In this document: positions 1-7,622 of the stretch, piece after piece
Numbering within the stretch: position 1 is the first letter of the stretch
Layout of the letters: each line of letters opens with the position of its first letter
Origin: Burkholderiales bacterium
Lineage (GTDB): Bacteria > Pseudomonadota > Gammaproteobacteria > Burkholderiales > Burkholderiaceae_F
Assembly (NCBI GenBank): GCA_021298875.1
Contig: JAJTHJ010000085.1
Span: forward strand, 1-21,219
Reading direction: 5' to 3'
DNA length: 21,219 nucleotides
Position numbers and translations under genes: made by a program
Notes under the pieces: generated by a model
Seen by the model: the letters and a program-made list of their open reading frames with translations, nothing else
The model's database searches: none
What the model was told of the DNA's origin: nothing

Positions 1-375
1 CCGGTACCAGGACAGCGGCAGGCCCACCGCCGCGCTGACGACCGCCACGGCCGCCACCAGCGCAACCTGCGCGCTGAGGCCGCCGCCGCCCGTCGCGCCC
101 ACCGCCTGCGCCAGCAGGCTCAGCCCGCCGCCCAGCGTGAGCGCCAGCAGCAGCACGGCATCGATCGCGTCATCGACCAGAGCGACGCGCTGGCGGGCGA
201 TCGTGTAGGCGGCGGCCTTGCGGTGCGCCTCCAGCCCGATGCGCTCGGCGAAGCGCGCCGGTACCCGGTCGGCGTGCGCGGCCACGTGGCGGATCTGCCG
301 TTGGGCGAGCCAGAACTTCAAGGCCAGCGTGAGCAGCAACGCGGCAACGAATACAGCGGTGAATCCTGCGGCCAT
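1..375 (-). CDS. M48 (Ste24/CAAX-protease-like) membrane peptidase, N-terminal part only
   Basis: The gene starts at ATG 373-375 and runs leftward off the window, so only the first 125 residues are visible. They match the N-terminal membrane region of Ste24-type M48 zinc metallopeptidases: a hydrophobic helix at about residues 5-23, then the family block WLAQRQIRHVAAHADRVP, then FAERIGLEAHRKAAAYTIAR, then hydrophobic stretches at about 69-91 and 102-121. The zinc-binding HEXXH motif lies beyond the edge and cannot be checked. Family members are inner-membrane proteases thought to act in membrane-protein or envelope quality control. The gene is divergent from orn with 69 bp between start codons; this pairing is familiar from betaproteobacteria. 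No strong ribosome binding site is visible. Family assignment is fairly secure; activity is inferred. Confidence 0.8.
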   Translation of the reverse strand, partial: MAAGFTAVFVAALLLTLALKFWLAQRQIRHVAAHADRVPARFAERIGLEAHRKAAAYTIARQRVALVDDAIDAVLLLALTLGGGLSLLAQAVGATGGGGLSAQVALVAAVAVVSAAVGLPLSWYR

Positions 376-444
376 CGAAGTAGTGCAAGCGCGGCGCGGG
401 CGCGTGACACAATCCGCCGCCGCTGGAAACCGAGAGCGAAAAGT
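376..444. promoter_or_regulatory. Divergent intergenic region between M48 peptidase and orn
   Basis: These 69 bp must hold promoter signals for both divergent genes. On the plus strand CACAAT at 408-413, followed by CCGC, is a weak -10 candidate for orn, with no good -35 at the right distance. Nothing convincing is visible for the peptidase gene. Confidence 0.3.
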
Positions 445-1023
445 ATGTCACAGCCCCCGTCCGCGCCGGTGCGCGATCCGCGTTTTCACGAGGACAACCT
501 GTTGTGGATCGACCTCGAAATGACCGGGTTGGCGCCGGAGCGCGACCGCATCATCGAGATCGCGGTGGTCGTCACCGATGCGCAGTTGCAGGTGCTGGCC
601 GAGGGGCCGGTGCTGGCCATCCATCAGCCCGACGCGGTGCTCGACGCGATGGACAACTGGAACAAGTCCACCCACGGCCGCTCGGGCCTGACCGAGCGCG
701 TGCGCGCCTCAACGGTCGACGAGGCGGCGGCCGAGGCGCAGGTGCTGGCCTTTGTCGCGGCGTTCGCGCCGCCCGGCAAGTCGCCGATGGCCGGCAATTC
801 GATCTGCCAGGATCGCCGTTTCTTGGCGCGCTGGATGCCGCGGCTGGAGGCGTACTTCCACTACCGCAATCTCGACGTGAGCACGCTGAAGGAACTCGCC
901 CGCCGCTGGGCGCCGGCGGTGGTCAAGGGCTTCGAGAAGCAGAGCAAACACCAGGCGCTGGCGGACATCCACGAGTCGATTGCGGAACTACAGCACTACC
1001 GCGCGCAGTTGCTGAAGGTCTGA
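445..1023 (+). CDS. orn: Oligoribonuclease
   Basis: 192-residue 3'-5' exoribonuclease of the DEDDh family. It degrades 2-5 nt RNAs (nanoRNAs, including pGpG) to mononucleotides in the cytoplasm and finishes mRNA turnover. All catalytic residues are present: D23 and E25 in WIDLEMTGL, D123 in NSICQDRRFL, and H169 and D174 in KHQALADIHESIAEL. They sit exactly 11 residues later than in the E. coli enzyme, which reflects a longer N-terminus. ATG 445 is chosen because upstream codons in this frame are low-complexity sequence inside the divergent promoter and the peptidase gene; the ribosome binding site is weak. The gene is divergent from the peptidase gene and convergent with the cyclase gene, whose stop codon lies 5 bp beyond the orn stop. 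Length and motifs are normal. Confidence 0.97.
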   Translation: MSQPPSAPVRDPRFHEDNLLWIDLEMTGLAPERDRIIEIAVVVTDAQLQVLAEGPVLAIHQPDAVLDAMDNWNKSTHGRSGLTERVRASTVDEAAAEAQVLAFVAAFAPPGKSPMAGNSICQDRRFLARWMPRLEAYFHYRNLDVSTLKELARRWAPAVVKGFEKQSKHQALADIHESIAELQHYRAQLLKV

Positions 1024-1028
1024 TCCGC

Positions 1029-2891
1029 CTACTCGGGCACGCCGGCGCGGCGCAACCCGGCGACCAGGTGGCGCTCGTGCTGTTCGAGCGCTTCGGCGCC
1101 AATGATCGCCGAGGAGGAGCGCCAGCCGGCGATGGTGAAGTCGGGGTCGCGCCGCAGCAGCTCCGCCCGCGCCCAGGCGGCGCGCTCGGCATCGCCCTTC
1201 ATTGCGTAGGCCGCGGTAAGCACCATGAAGTCCGGCCACTCGGGCACGAACGCGAGTGCCCGGCGGCCGGTCTCGATGGCTGCGTCGTACCGGCCCAGCA
1301 AGAGCAGCGCACGGGCGCGGTGATACAGCGTGTCGCCGACAGACGAGGCGGTCGGCGACAGGCGCGTGGCGCGTTCGAAGTCCTCCAGCGCCTGCGCCTG
1401 GCGGCCGGTATACATCGCCAGCACGCCCCGCTGGATATGCGCTTCGGCGGAGTAGCGGTTGAGCTGCAGTGCGCGCTCGATGGCCTCGCGCGCCGACGGC
1501 TCCTCGCCCTTGAACGTCAGCACCACCGCGCGCACGCGCCAGGCGTTGGCGTCCATCGGGCCGAGGGCGATGGCCTGCGCCGACAGTTCGTCGGCACGGG
1601 CGAGCGCCGCGCGGCCTTCGTCGCTGCCGCGGCTGCGGTTGTACAGGTAGGCCCAGCTTTCCGCTTCGCCGGCCAGCGGCCGCGCCAGGTTTGGCAGGCC
1701 CTGCGCGGCCAGGGCAAAGCGGCGCGCCGCTTCGCGCAGCGTGGCAGGTTTGCTGTCGGTTTCCCGGTAGTACTGCTCGGCGGTCAGCAGGGCGAGCAGA
1801 GGATCGTCTGGCGCCTCGCTCGCCAATAGCGCGGACGCGGCGCGGGCGACCTCGCGCGACAGGTGAAACGACAATTGGGCCAGCAGTTCCACGGGGGCGG
1901 CCTCGCCCGGCGCAGCGTCCACCGCGACCGTGCCTGCCCAGACCTGCGCGCCTTTGCGGCGATCGTCGACGGAAGCGGCCACGGCGATGCGATCGCCGGC
2001 TTCGATCACGCGCAAGTGGGCGCTGTAGCGCGTGGGGGCTTCGCGCCCAGGGTCGGCTGCGTTACCCAGTGCCGACCGTGCCACCACGACTCTGGCAGTG
2101 CCCAGATCCTTGAGCACGACTTCCGTCAGTTGTTGCGACAGGGCGAGGGCGACCGCCTTGCCGGCCGGCGTGCCGCTCGCATCGGTGACGGGGTGCAGCG
2201 CCAGCGACAGCGCAGGCGGCGCCTGCGTGCTGCGCCAGTGCATGGTGGTGGCGCCGAGCGCCGCCGCGACGACGACCGCCGTGGACAGCACCAGGACGCG
2301 CCGGCGGCGGCGCAGCGCGGCGCGCAGGCGCTGGCCCCAGGGCGGCGGACGATCGAGCACATCGACGCGAAACACGCGAATCGGTCGCGAGATGTTCTTT
2401 ACCTTGAAGGCGCCCGCATCGCTCACGCGCAGGCCGGCGGCGGCGCGCACCTGCTCGCGCACCGCCGCGGAAATGGCGATCAACCCCGGCTCGGCCAGTG
2501 CCTGCAAACGGGCGGCGACGTTGACGCCATCGCCGGCAATGTCGTCACCGTCGATCAGAATGTCGCCGAGGTTGATGCCGATGCGCAGTTGCAGCTGCTC
2601 GTCGGCGGGGCGGTCGAGGTTGCGCGTGCGCACCTCACGCTGGATCTGTACGGCGCAGGCGAGTGCGTCGCCGGCACTGGCGAACTCGGCCAGCAGATCG
2701 TCGCCCTTGCTGCGCACCGGCCGGCCCTGATAGGCGGCCACGGTCCGGTCGATCACCGTCGCCCGCAGTTCGCGCAGGCGCTGGTGCGTGCCCGTGTCGT
2801 CCTCCTCCATCATCCGGCTGTAGCCGGCGACGTCCGCGAGCATGACCGCAGCCAGCCGGCGGATTGGGCGGGCGTCCTGGGCCTCAGCCAT
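1029..2891 (-). CDS. Class III adenylate/guanylate cyclase with transmembrane helix and TPR repeats
   Basis: 620 residues from ATG 2889-2891. Residues 11-180 form a class III nucleotide cyclase domain: metal-binding D20 (LADVAGYSRMM) and D64 (SKGDDLLAEF), base-recognition D117, and the transition-state pair N124 and R128 (GDGVNVAARL). One transmembrane helix at about 199-216 follows a basic RRRRR stretch, so the cyclase should be cytoplasmic and the C-terminal 400 residues periplasmic. That part has a TolB/FlgO-like segment (about 235-350) and TPR-like helical repeats (about 440-590), ending in the family-typical GLRRAGVPE. Related proteins are common in alpha- and betaproteobacteria. The lysine that normally reads adenine (four residues before the second metal aspartate) is R60 here, so the nucleotide used is uncertain. 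Probably makes cAMP in response to an envelope signal; that role is inferred. It lies downstream of tRNA-Arg on the same strand, and no clear own promoter is seen at 2892-2993. Confidence 0.87.
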   Translation of the reverse strand: MAEAQDARPIRRLAAVMLADVAGYSRMMEEDDTGTHQRLRELRATVIDRTVAAYQGRPVRSKGDDLLAEFASAGDALACAVQIQREVRTRNLDRPADEQLQLRIGINLGDILIDGDDIAGDGVNVAARLQALAEPGLIAISAAVREQVRAAAGLRVSDAGAFKVKNISRPIRVFRVDVLDRPPPWGQRLRAALRRRRRVLVLSTAVVVAAALGATTMHWRSTQAPPALSLALHPVTDASGTPAGKAVALALSQQLTEVVLKDLGTARVVVARSALGNAADPGREAPTRYSAHLRVIEAGDRIAVAASVDDRRKGAQVWAGTVAVDAAPGEAAPVELLAQLSFHLSREVARAASALLASEAPDDPLLALLTAEQYYRETDSKPATLREAARRFALAAQGLPNLARPLAGEAESWAYLYNRSRGSDEGRAALARADELSAQAIALGPMDANAWRVRAVVLTFKGEEPSAREAIERALQLNRYSAEAHIQRGVLAMYTGRQAQALEDFERATRLSPTASSVGDTLYHRARALLLLGRYDAAIETGRRALAFVPEWPDFMVLTAAYAMKGDAERAAWARAELLRRDPDFTIAGWRSSSAIIGAEALEQHERHLVAGLRRAGVPE

Positions 2892-2993
2892 GGCGGCTCA
2901 ACAAAGGAACGATGCCCGCCACCGCATCGCCGATCGGTGCCGCGGACAGGGTCAATGCTGGGGTGGCAAACACGGGGCGCGCTACGGGTTTCG

Positions 2994-3068
2994 TGGTCCC
3001 GCCGGCAGGAATCGAACCTGCATCTGAGTCTTAGGAGGACCCCGTTCTATCCATTGAACTACGGCGAG
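2994..3068 (-). tRNA. tRNA-Arg, anticodon CCU, CCA encoded
   Basis: Full cloverleaf on the minus strand. The acceptor stem CTCGCCG (3068-3062) pairs with CGGCGGG through six Watson-Crick pairs and one U-G pair. D-arm GTTC/GAAC; anticodon stem GGGTC/GACTC with one G-U pair and loop CTCCTAA, giving anticodon CCT, which reads AGG arginine codons. T-arm GCAGG-TTCGATT-CCTGC. Discriminator base A at 2997, and the CCA end is encoded (2996-2994). The first base is C rather than the usual G, but it pairs normally. A -10-like TATACT lies just upstream at 3082-3077. AGG codons are rare in this GC-rich DNA, so this is a low-usage isoacceptor. No integrated element is seen at its 3' end. Confidence 0.97.
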
Positions 3069-3076
3069 TGCGAGCC

Positions 3077-3082
3077 AGTATA
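3077..3082 (-). promoter_or_regulatory. Candidate -10 box for tRNA-Arg
   Basis: On the minus strand this reads TATACT, five of six bases of the sigma-70 consensus. Transcription would start near 3070, only about two bases before the mature tRNA 5' end, which is unusually close. No good -35 is seen. Confidence 0.35.
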
Positions 3083-3098
3083 CGGTCGGCTCGCCACG

Positions 3099-3104
3099 TA
3101 GAAT
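3099..3104 (+). promoter_or_regulatory. Candidate -10 box for parE-parC
   Basis: TAGAAT followed by GCG resembles a sigma-70 -10 element. A start near 3111 would give parE an approximately 175-nt leader that contains the 3129-3151 hairpin and the DnaA boxes. No good -35 is seen, so this is tentative. Confidence 0.35.
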
Positions 3105-3128
3105 GCGTTGCTAAAGTTGCGCCGCCGA

Positions 3129-3151
3129 CGGCGCACCGCGCAGGTGCGCCG
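3129..3151. repeat. Perfect 9-bp inverted repeat (hairpin) upstream of parE
   Basis: CGGCGCACC (3129-3137) and GGTGCGCCG (3143-3151) are exact reverse complements separated by GCGCA. There is no T-run on either side, so it is not a standard intrinsic terminator. It lies between tRNA-Arg and parE, probably within the parE leader. Confidence 0.6.
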
Positions 3152-3221
3152 CGCTGCTCGCAAGATGGGCAACCGAGCCCGAACCGCGCCGCGACAAGGC
3201 TTCGCGCAGATCGGGCCGCGC

Positions 3222-3244
3222 TTATCCACAGACTTTGTGGATAA
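3222..3244. promoter_or_regulatory. Two perfect, inverted DnaA boxes upstream of parE
   Basis: TTATCCACA (3222-3230) is the consensus high-affinity DnaA box, and TGTGGATAA (3236-3244) is its exact reverse complement, 5 bp apart. The pair ends 41 bp before the parE start codon. The match to the known 9-mer is exact for both boxes. Binding by DnaA-ATP or DnaA-ADP and control of parE are inferences. The same palindrome could also form an AT-rich hairpin in RNA, but no T-run follows. Confidence 0.65.
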
Positions 3245-3285
3245 CGCGTGGCGCTGCAAACCACCGTCCGGAAATCGACCCTCGC

Positions 3286-5268
3286 ATGACTTCTCCTCCC
3301 CGCGGCCGCACGCCGCGCACCGGCGACTACGCCGAAGCTTCGATCCGCGTCCTCAAAGGCCTGGAGCCGGTGCGCCAGCGCCCCGGCATGTACACCCGCA
3401 CCGACAGCCCGCTGCACATCGTGCAGGAGGTGATCGATAACGCCGCCGACGAGTTTCTCTCCGGCTTCGGCAAGAAGATCGAGGTCACGCTGCACAAGGA
3501 CGGCGCGGTCACGGTCGAAGACGACGGCCGTGGCATCCCGGTCGGCCTGCATCCGGAAGAGGGCGTGCCGGTGGTGGAGATCGTCTTCACCCGGCTGCAT
3601 GCCGGCGGCAAGTTCGATAAGCGCGCCGGCGGCGCCTATGCGTTTTCCGGCGGCTTGCACGGCGTCGGCGTGTCGGTCACCAACGCACTTGCGCAGCGGA
3701 TGGACGTGACCGTCTGGCGCGAGGGCGCGGAGCACACGATCGGCTTTGCCGGCGGCGACGTGCGTACCAAGCTCGCCTCCGAGCCCGGCGCCGGGCGGCG
3801 CAGCGGTACGCGGATCACGGTGTGGCCCGACCCCAAGTACTTCGACACGCCCAACGTGCCGGTCGATGAACTGGAGCGCCTGCTGCGCAGCAAAGCGGTG
3901 CTGCTGCCGGGCACCGAGGTCCGCTTCGTCAACGAGAAGACCGGCGTGGAGCGGCGCTGGCGCTTCGACGGCGGCTTGAAGGAATACCTGTTGCAATCGC
4001 TCGCCGCGGAGCCTGCGGTGCCGCCGTTCGAAGCGAGCGCATTTGCCTCCGCCGACGATGCGAGCTTTGCCGAAGGCGAGGGCGCCGACTGTGTGCTGGT
4101 GTGGACCGAAGAAGGCGCGCCCACGCGCGAGAGCTATGTGAACCTGATTCCCACGCCCGCCGGCGGCACGCACGAGGCGGGCTTGCGCGAGGCGATGTTC
4201 ACTGCGCTGCGCGCCTTCATCGACGCGCATAACCTGCTGCCCAAGGGCGTGAAGCTGCTGCCCGAAGACGTGTTCGCGCGTGCGAGCTTCGTGCTCTCGG
4301 CCAAGGCGCTCGACCCGCAGTTCCAGGGGCAGGTCAAGGAGCGGCTGAACAGCCGCGACGCGCTGCGCTTGGTCGCTGGGCTGGTGCGGCCGCAACTGGA
4401 GTTCTGGCTCAACCAGCACCCCGAGCATGGCCGCAAACTGGCGGAGATGGCGATCGCGCAGGCGCAGGCGCGCGCGCGTGCCGGCCAGCGCGTGGAGAAA
4501 AAGAAAGGCTCGGCGGTGGCGGTGCTGCCGGGCAAGCTCACCGACTGTGAGTCCACCGACGTGGCGCGCAACGAGATCTTTCTGGTCGAGGGCGACTCCG
4601 CCGGCGGCAGCGCCAAGATGGGCCGCGACAAGGAGTTCCAGGCCGTGCTGCCGCTGCGCGGCAAGGTGCTCAACACCTGGGAGGTCGAGCGCGATCGCCT
4701 CTTTGCCAACGCCGAGGTGCACGACATCGCGGTCGCCCTCGGCATCGACCCGCACGGGCCTGACGACGCGATCGATTGGGCGAGCCTGCGCTACGGCAAG
4801 GTCTGCATCCTGGCCGATGCGGATGTGGACGGCTCGCATATCCAGGTGCTGTTGCTGACACTCTTCTTCCGCCACTTTCCGCAACTGGTCACGCGCGGGC
4901 ACGTCTGCGTGGCGCGGCCGCCGCTTTTTCGCGTGGACGTACCAGCCGCCGGCAAGCGGCCGGCGCGCCGCTTGTACTGCCTGGACGACGACGAGTTGCA
5001 GGCGACACTCGAAAAACTGGCCGACGAAGGCGTGCGCGAGTCCGCGTGGAGCATCGCGCGCTTCAAGGGCCTAGGCGAAATGAGTCCCGAGCAGTTGTGG
5101 GAAACAACGCTCAACCCCGACACGCGGCGCCTGTTGCCCGTGACGCTCGGCGAACTCGCCGCCGCCGAGACCGCCGCCACGATGACGATGCTGATGGGCC
5201 GCGGCGAAGCCGCGCAGCGCCGCGCTTGGTTGGAGGAGCGGGGCAATGAGGTCGAGGTGGACGTATAG
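3286..5268 (+). CDS. parE: DNA topoisomerase IV subunit B
   Basis: 660-residue ATPase subunit of topoisomerase IV, which with ParC unlinks daughter chromosomes after replication. The GHKL ATP-binding site is complete: E48 and N52 in QEVIDNAADE, EDDGRGIP near residue 80, and GGLHGVGVSVTNAL. The TOPRIM metal site is E435 in EGDSAGG and D511/D513/D515 in DADVDGSHI. The text PLRGKVLNTWEV marks ParE rather than GyrB, and the length (about 150 short of GyrB) agrees. ATG 3286 is chosen because the only upstream in-frame start is a TTG inside the DnaA-box palindrome; a modest GGAAA lies 12 bp upstream. parC follows after 20 bp, so the two are almost certainly co-transcribed, perhaps under influence of the DnaA boxes at 3222-3244. 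Confidence 0.96.
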   Translation: MTSPPRGRTPRTGDYAEASIRVLKGLEPVRQRPGMYTRTDSPLHIVQEVIDNAADEFLSGFGKKIEVTLHKDGAVTVEDDGRGIPVGLHPEEGVPVVEIVFTRLHAGGKFDKRAGGAYAFSGGLHGVGVSVTNALAQRMDVTVWREGAEHTIGFAGGDVRTKLASEPGAGRRSGTRITVWPDPKYFDTPNVPVDELERLLRSKAVLLPGTEVRFVNEKTGVERRWRFDGGLKEYLLQSLAAEPAVPPFEASAFASADDASFAEGEGADCVLVWTEEGAPTRESYVNLIPTPAGGTHEAGLREAMFTALRAFIDAHNLLPKGVKLLPEDVFARASFVLSAKALDPQFQGQVKERLNSRDALRLVAGLVRPQLEFWLNQHPEHGRKLAEMAIAQAQARARAGQRVEKKKGSAVAVLPGKLTDCESTDVARNEIFLVEGDSAGGSAKMGRDKEFQAVLPLRGKVLNTWEVERDRLFANAEVHDIAVALGIDPHGPDDAIDWASLRYGKVCILADADVDGSHIQVLLLTLFFRHFPQLVTRGHVCVARPPLFRVDVPAAGKRPARRLYCLDDDELQATLEKLADEGVRESAWSIARFKGLGEMSPEQLWETTLNPDTRRLLPVTLGELAAAETAATMTMLMGRGEAAQRRAWLEERGNEVEVDV

Positions 5269-5288
5269 CGAATCGCGCAGCACACGAA

Positions 5289-7622
5289 ATGTCTGAACAA
5301 CAAACACTCGTTTTTTCCGGCGGCGGCGACCCGCCCGATGCGCTGACGCTCGCGCGTTTTGCCCAGCAGGCCTACCTCGACTACGCGGTGAGCGTGGTCA
5401 AGGGCCGCGCGCTGCCGGACGTCTCTGACGGCTGCAAACCGGTGCAGCGGCGCATCCTGTACGCGATGGAACGCATGGGCCTCGCGGCGGGGGCGAAGCC
5501 GGTCAAGAGCGCACGTGTGGTCGGCGACGTGCTCGGCAAGTACCACCCGCACGGCGACCAGGCCGCCTACGACGCGCTGGTGCGGATGGCGCAGAACTTC
5601 GCGCTGCGTTACCCGCTGATCGATGGCCAGGGTAACTTCGGCAGCCGCGACGGCGACGGTGCGGCGGCCATGCGCTACACCGAGGCGCGCCTGTCGCCGA
5701 TCGCGCGCCTGTTGCTCGACGAATTGGACGAAGGCACCGTCGACTTCGGCCCCAACTACGACGGCTCGTACCAGGAGCCGAAGCTGCTGCCCGCGCGGCT
5801 GCCCTTCGTGTTGCTCAATGGCGCCTCGGGCATTGCCGTGGGCATGGCCACCGAAATCCCGCCGCACAACCTGCGCGAGGTCGCCACGGTGGCGGCGCTG
5901 GTGCTCACGCAACCGAAGTCCACGCTGGACGATGTGCTGGGCGTACTTCCGGGGCCGGACTTCCCCGGTGGTGGGCAGATCATCTCGCCGGCTGCGGAGC
6001 TGCGCGACATTTACTCCGGCGGTCGCGGCAGCGTCAAAGTGCGCGCGCGCTACGAGTTCGAAGATCTGGCGCGCGGCCAGTGGCAACTGGTGGTCACCGA
6101 GTTGCCGCCCTCGACTTCCACGCAGAAGGTGCTGGAGGAGATCGAGGAACTGACCAACCCCAAGGTGCGCGCCGGCAAGAAGAGCCTGACTGCCGAGCAG
6201 CAGCAGAACAAGGCGCTGGTGCTGTCGCTGCTGGACAGCGTGCGCGACGAGTCCGGCAAGGACGCCGCGGTACGGCTGGTGTTCGAGCCGCGCACGTCCA
6301 AGGTCGATCGGCAGGAGTTCGTCAACCTGCTGCTGGCGCAGACGAGCCTCGAATCGTCCACGCCGATCAATCTGGTGATGATCGGCCGCGACGGCCGTCC
6401 CCGCTGCAAGTCGCTACTGGAGATCCTGACCGAGTGGGGCGAGTTCCGCGTGGACACAGTGCGCCGCCGCTCGCAGCACCGGCTGGCCAAGGTCGCCGAC
6501 CGCATCCACATCCTCGAAGGCCGGCAGGCGGTGCTGCTGCGGATCGAAGAAGTGATCCGCGTGATCCGCAATTCGGACGAGCCCAAGCCAGAGTTGATGC
6601 GGGCCTTCAAACTTTCCGAGCGGCAGGCCGAGGACATTCTGGAAATCCGGCTGCGCCAACTGGCGCGGCTCGAAGGCATCAAGATCGAGCAGGAGTTAGC
6701 GCAGTTGCGCAAGGACGAGGCGGCGCTCGCCAAACTGCTCGGGTCGGACGCGGCGCTGCGCAAGCAGGTCGTGCGCGAGATCGAAGAAGACGCCAAGAAG
6801 TACGGCGACGCGCGCCGCACGCTGATCGCCGAGGCCGAACGTGCCGCAGTGCAGACGCAGGTGCTCGACGAACCGGTCACGGTGATCGTCTCCGAGAAGG
6901 GTTACCTGCGCGCGCGCAGCGGGCATGGCCACGATGCGGCGCTCTTCACCTTCAAGCCGGGCGATGCGCTCTACGGCGCCTACGAGTGCCGCAGTGTGGA
7001 TCACCTGGTCGCCTTCGGCTCCAACGGGCGCGTGTATGCGGTGCCGGCGGCGCAGTCGCCGTCGGCGCGTGGCGATGGCGCGCCGGTCACGTCGATGATC
7101 GACCTGGAGGCCGGCACGCGCATCGTCGGCTACGGCGCGGGCGCGCCCAGCACCGCGCTGCTGCTCGCCACCAGCGCCGGCACGGGCTTTGCCTGCACGC
7201 TCGGCGATCTGCTGTCGCGCCAGCGCGGCGGCAAGCAGTTCATCACCGTGGACGAGGGTGCCGAACCGCTGCGCCCGCAGCCCTTCGACGCCGAGCGCGA
7301 CAAGCTCATCGCCTGCCTGTCGGCCAACGGCCGGCTGCTGGTGTTCGATGCCGCCGAAGGCAAGACGCTGACCGGCGGCGGTCGCGGCGTGATCCTGATG
7401 GGCCTGGACGATGGAGAAGCCTTGCTCGCCGCGCTGCCATGCGACGACAGTGGTGTCGTCGTCAGCGCCACTGGCCGCGGCGGCAAGGCGGTTGAGGTGA
7501 CGCTCGCCGGCGACAGGCTCACCGACTATCACGGCCACCGCGCCCGCAAGGGCAAGCTGGTGGCGAGCAAGCTGAAGGTGGCCGGGATGGTCCGATTCAA
7601 GCGGCGGGAGGCAAGCACATGA
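5289..7622 (+). CDS. parC: DNA topoisomerase IV subunit A
   Basis: 777-residue DNA-cleaving subunit of topoisomerase IV. The catalytic tyrosine is Y130 in AMRYTEARLSP, and the winged-helix segment KYHPHGDQAAYDALVRMAQ precedes it. The quinolone-determining positions (E. coli Ser80 and Glu84) are Q91 and D95. The breakage-reunion domain spans about residues 20-500, with a coiled-coil-like stretch near 480-530. The C-terminal domain, about 530-777, has degenerate beta-pinwheel blades and lacks the GyrA box, as expected for ParC. The gene follows parE by 20 bp with a weak ribosome binding site, and its TGA overlaps the ATG of the next gene (ATGA at 7619-7622), suggesting translational coupling. 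The assignment as ParC rather than GyrA rests on the parE neighbour and the C-terminal domain. Confidence 0.95.
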   Translation: MSEQQTLVFSGGGDPPDALTLARFAQQAYLDYAVSVVKGRALPDVSDGCKPVQRRILYAMERMGLAAGAKPVKSARVVGDVLGKYHPHGDQAAYDALVRMAQNFALRYPLIDGQGNFGSRDGDGAAAMRYTEARLSPIARLLLDELDEGTVDFGPNYDGSYQEPKLLPARLPFVLLNGASGIAVGMATEIPPHNLREVATVAALVLTQPKSTLDDVLGVLPGPDFPGGGQIISPAAELRDIYSGGRGSVKVRARYEFEDLARGQWQLVVTELPPSTSTQKVLEEIEELTNPKVRAGKKSLTAEQQQNKALVLSLLDSVRDESGKDAAVRLVFEPRTSKVDRQEFVNLLLAQTSLESSTPINLVMIGRDGRPRCKSLLEILTEWGEFRVDTVRRRSQHRLAKVADRIHILEGRQAVLLRIEEVIRVIRNSDEPKPELMRAFKLSERQAEDILEIRLRQLARLEGIKIEQELAQLRKDEAALAKLLGSDAALRKQVVREIEEDAKKYGDARRTLIAEAERAAVQTQVLDEPVTVIVSEKGYLRARSGHGHDAALFTFKPGDALYGAYECRSVDHLVAFGSNGRVYAVPAAQSPSARGDGAPVTSMIDLEAGTRIVGYGAGAPSTALLLATSAGTGFACTLGDLLSRQRGGKQFITVDEGAEPLRPQPFDAERDKLIACLSANGRLLVFDAAEGKTLTGGGRGVILMGLDDGEALLAALPCDDSGVVVSATGRGGKAVEVTLAGDRLTDYHGHRARKGKLVASKLKVAGMVRFKRREAST

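Noticed and set aside
2994..3068. tRNA-Arg as an integration site for a genomic island
   Set aside because: No integrase gene and no repeated tRNA 3' end are visible; neighbours on both sides are ordinary genes.
3222..3244. Chromosomal origin of replication
   Set aside because: Only two DnaA boxes, no AT-rich unwinding region and no dnaA, dnaN or gyrB nearby; a regulatory or titration site is more likely.
3031..4902. Long open frame antisense to parE
   Set aside because: It lies opposite a clear parE with intact motifs; high GC leaves long antisense frames, and it also crosses the tRNA-Arg gene.
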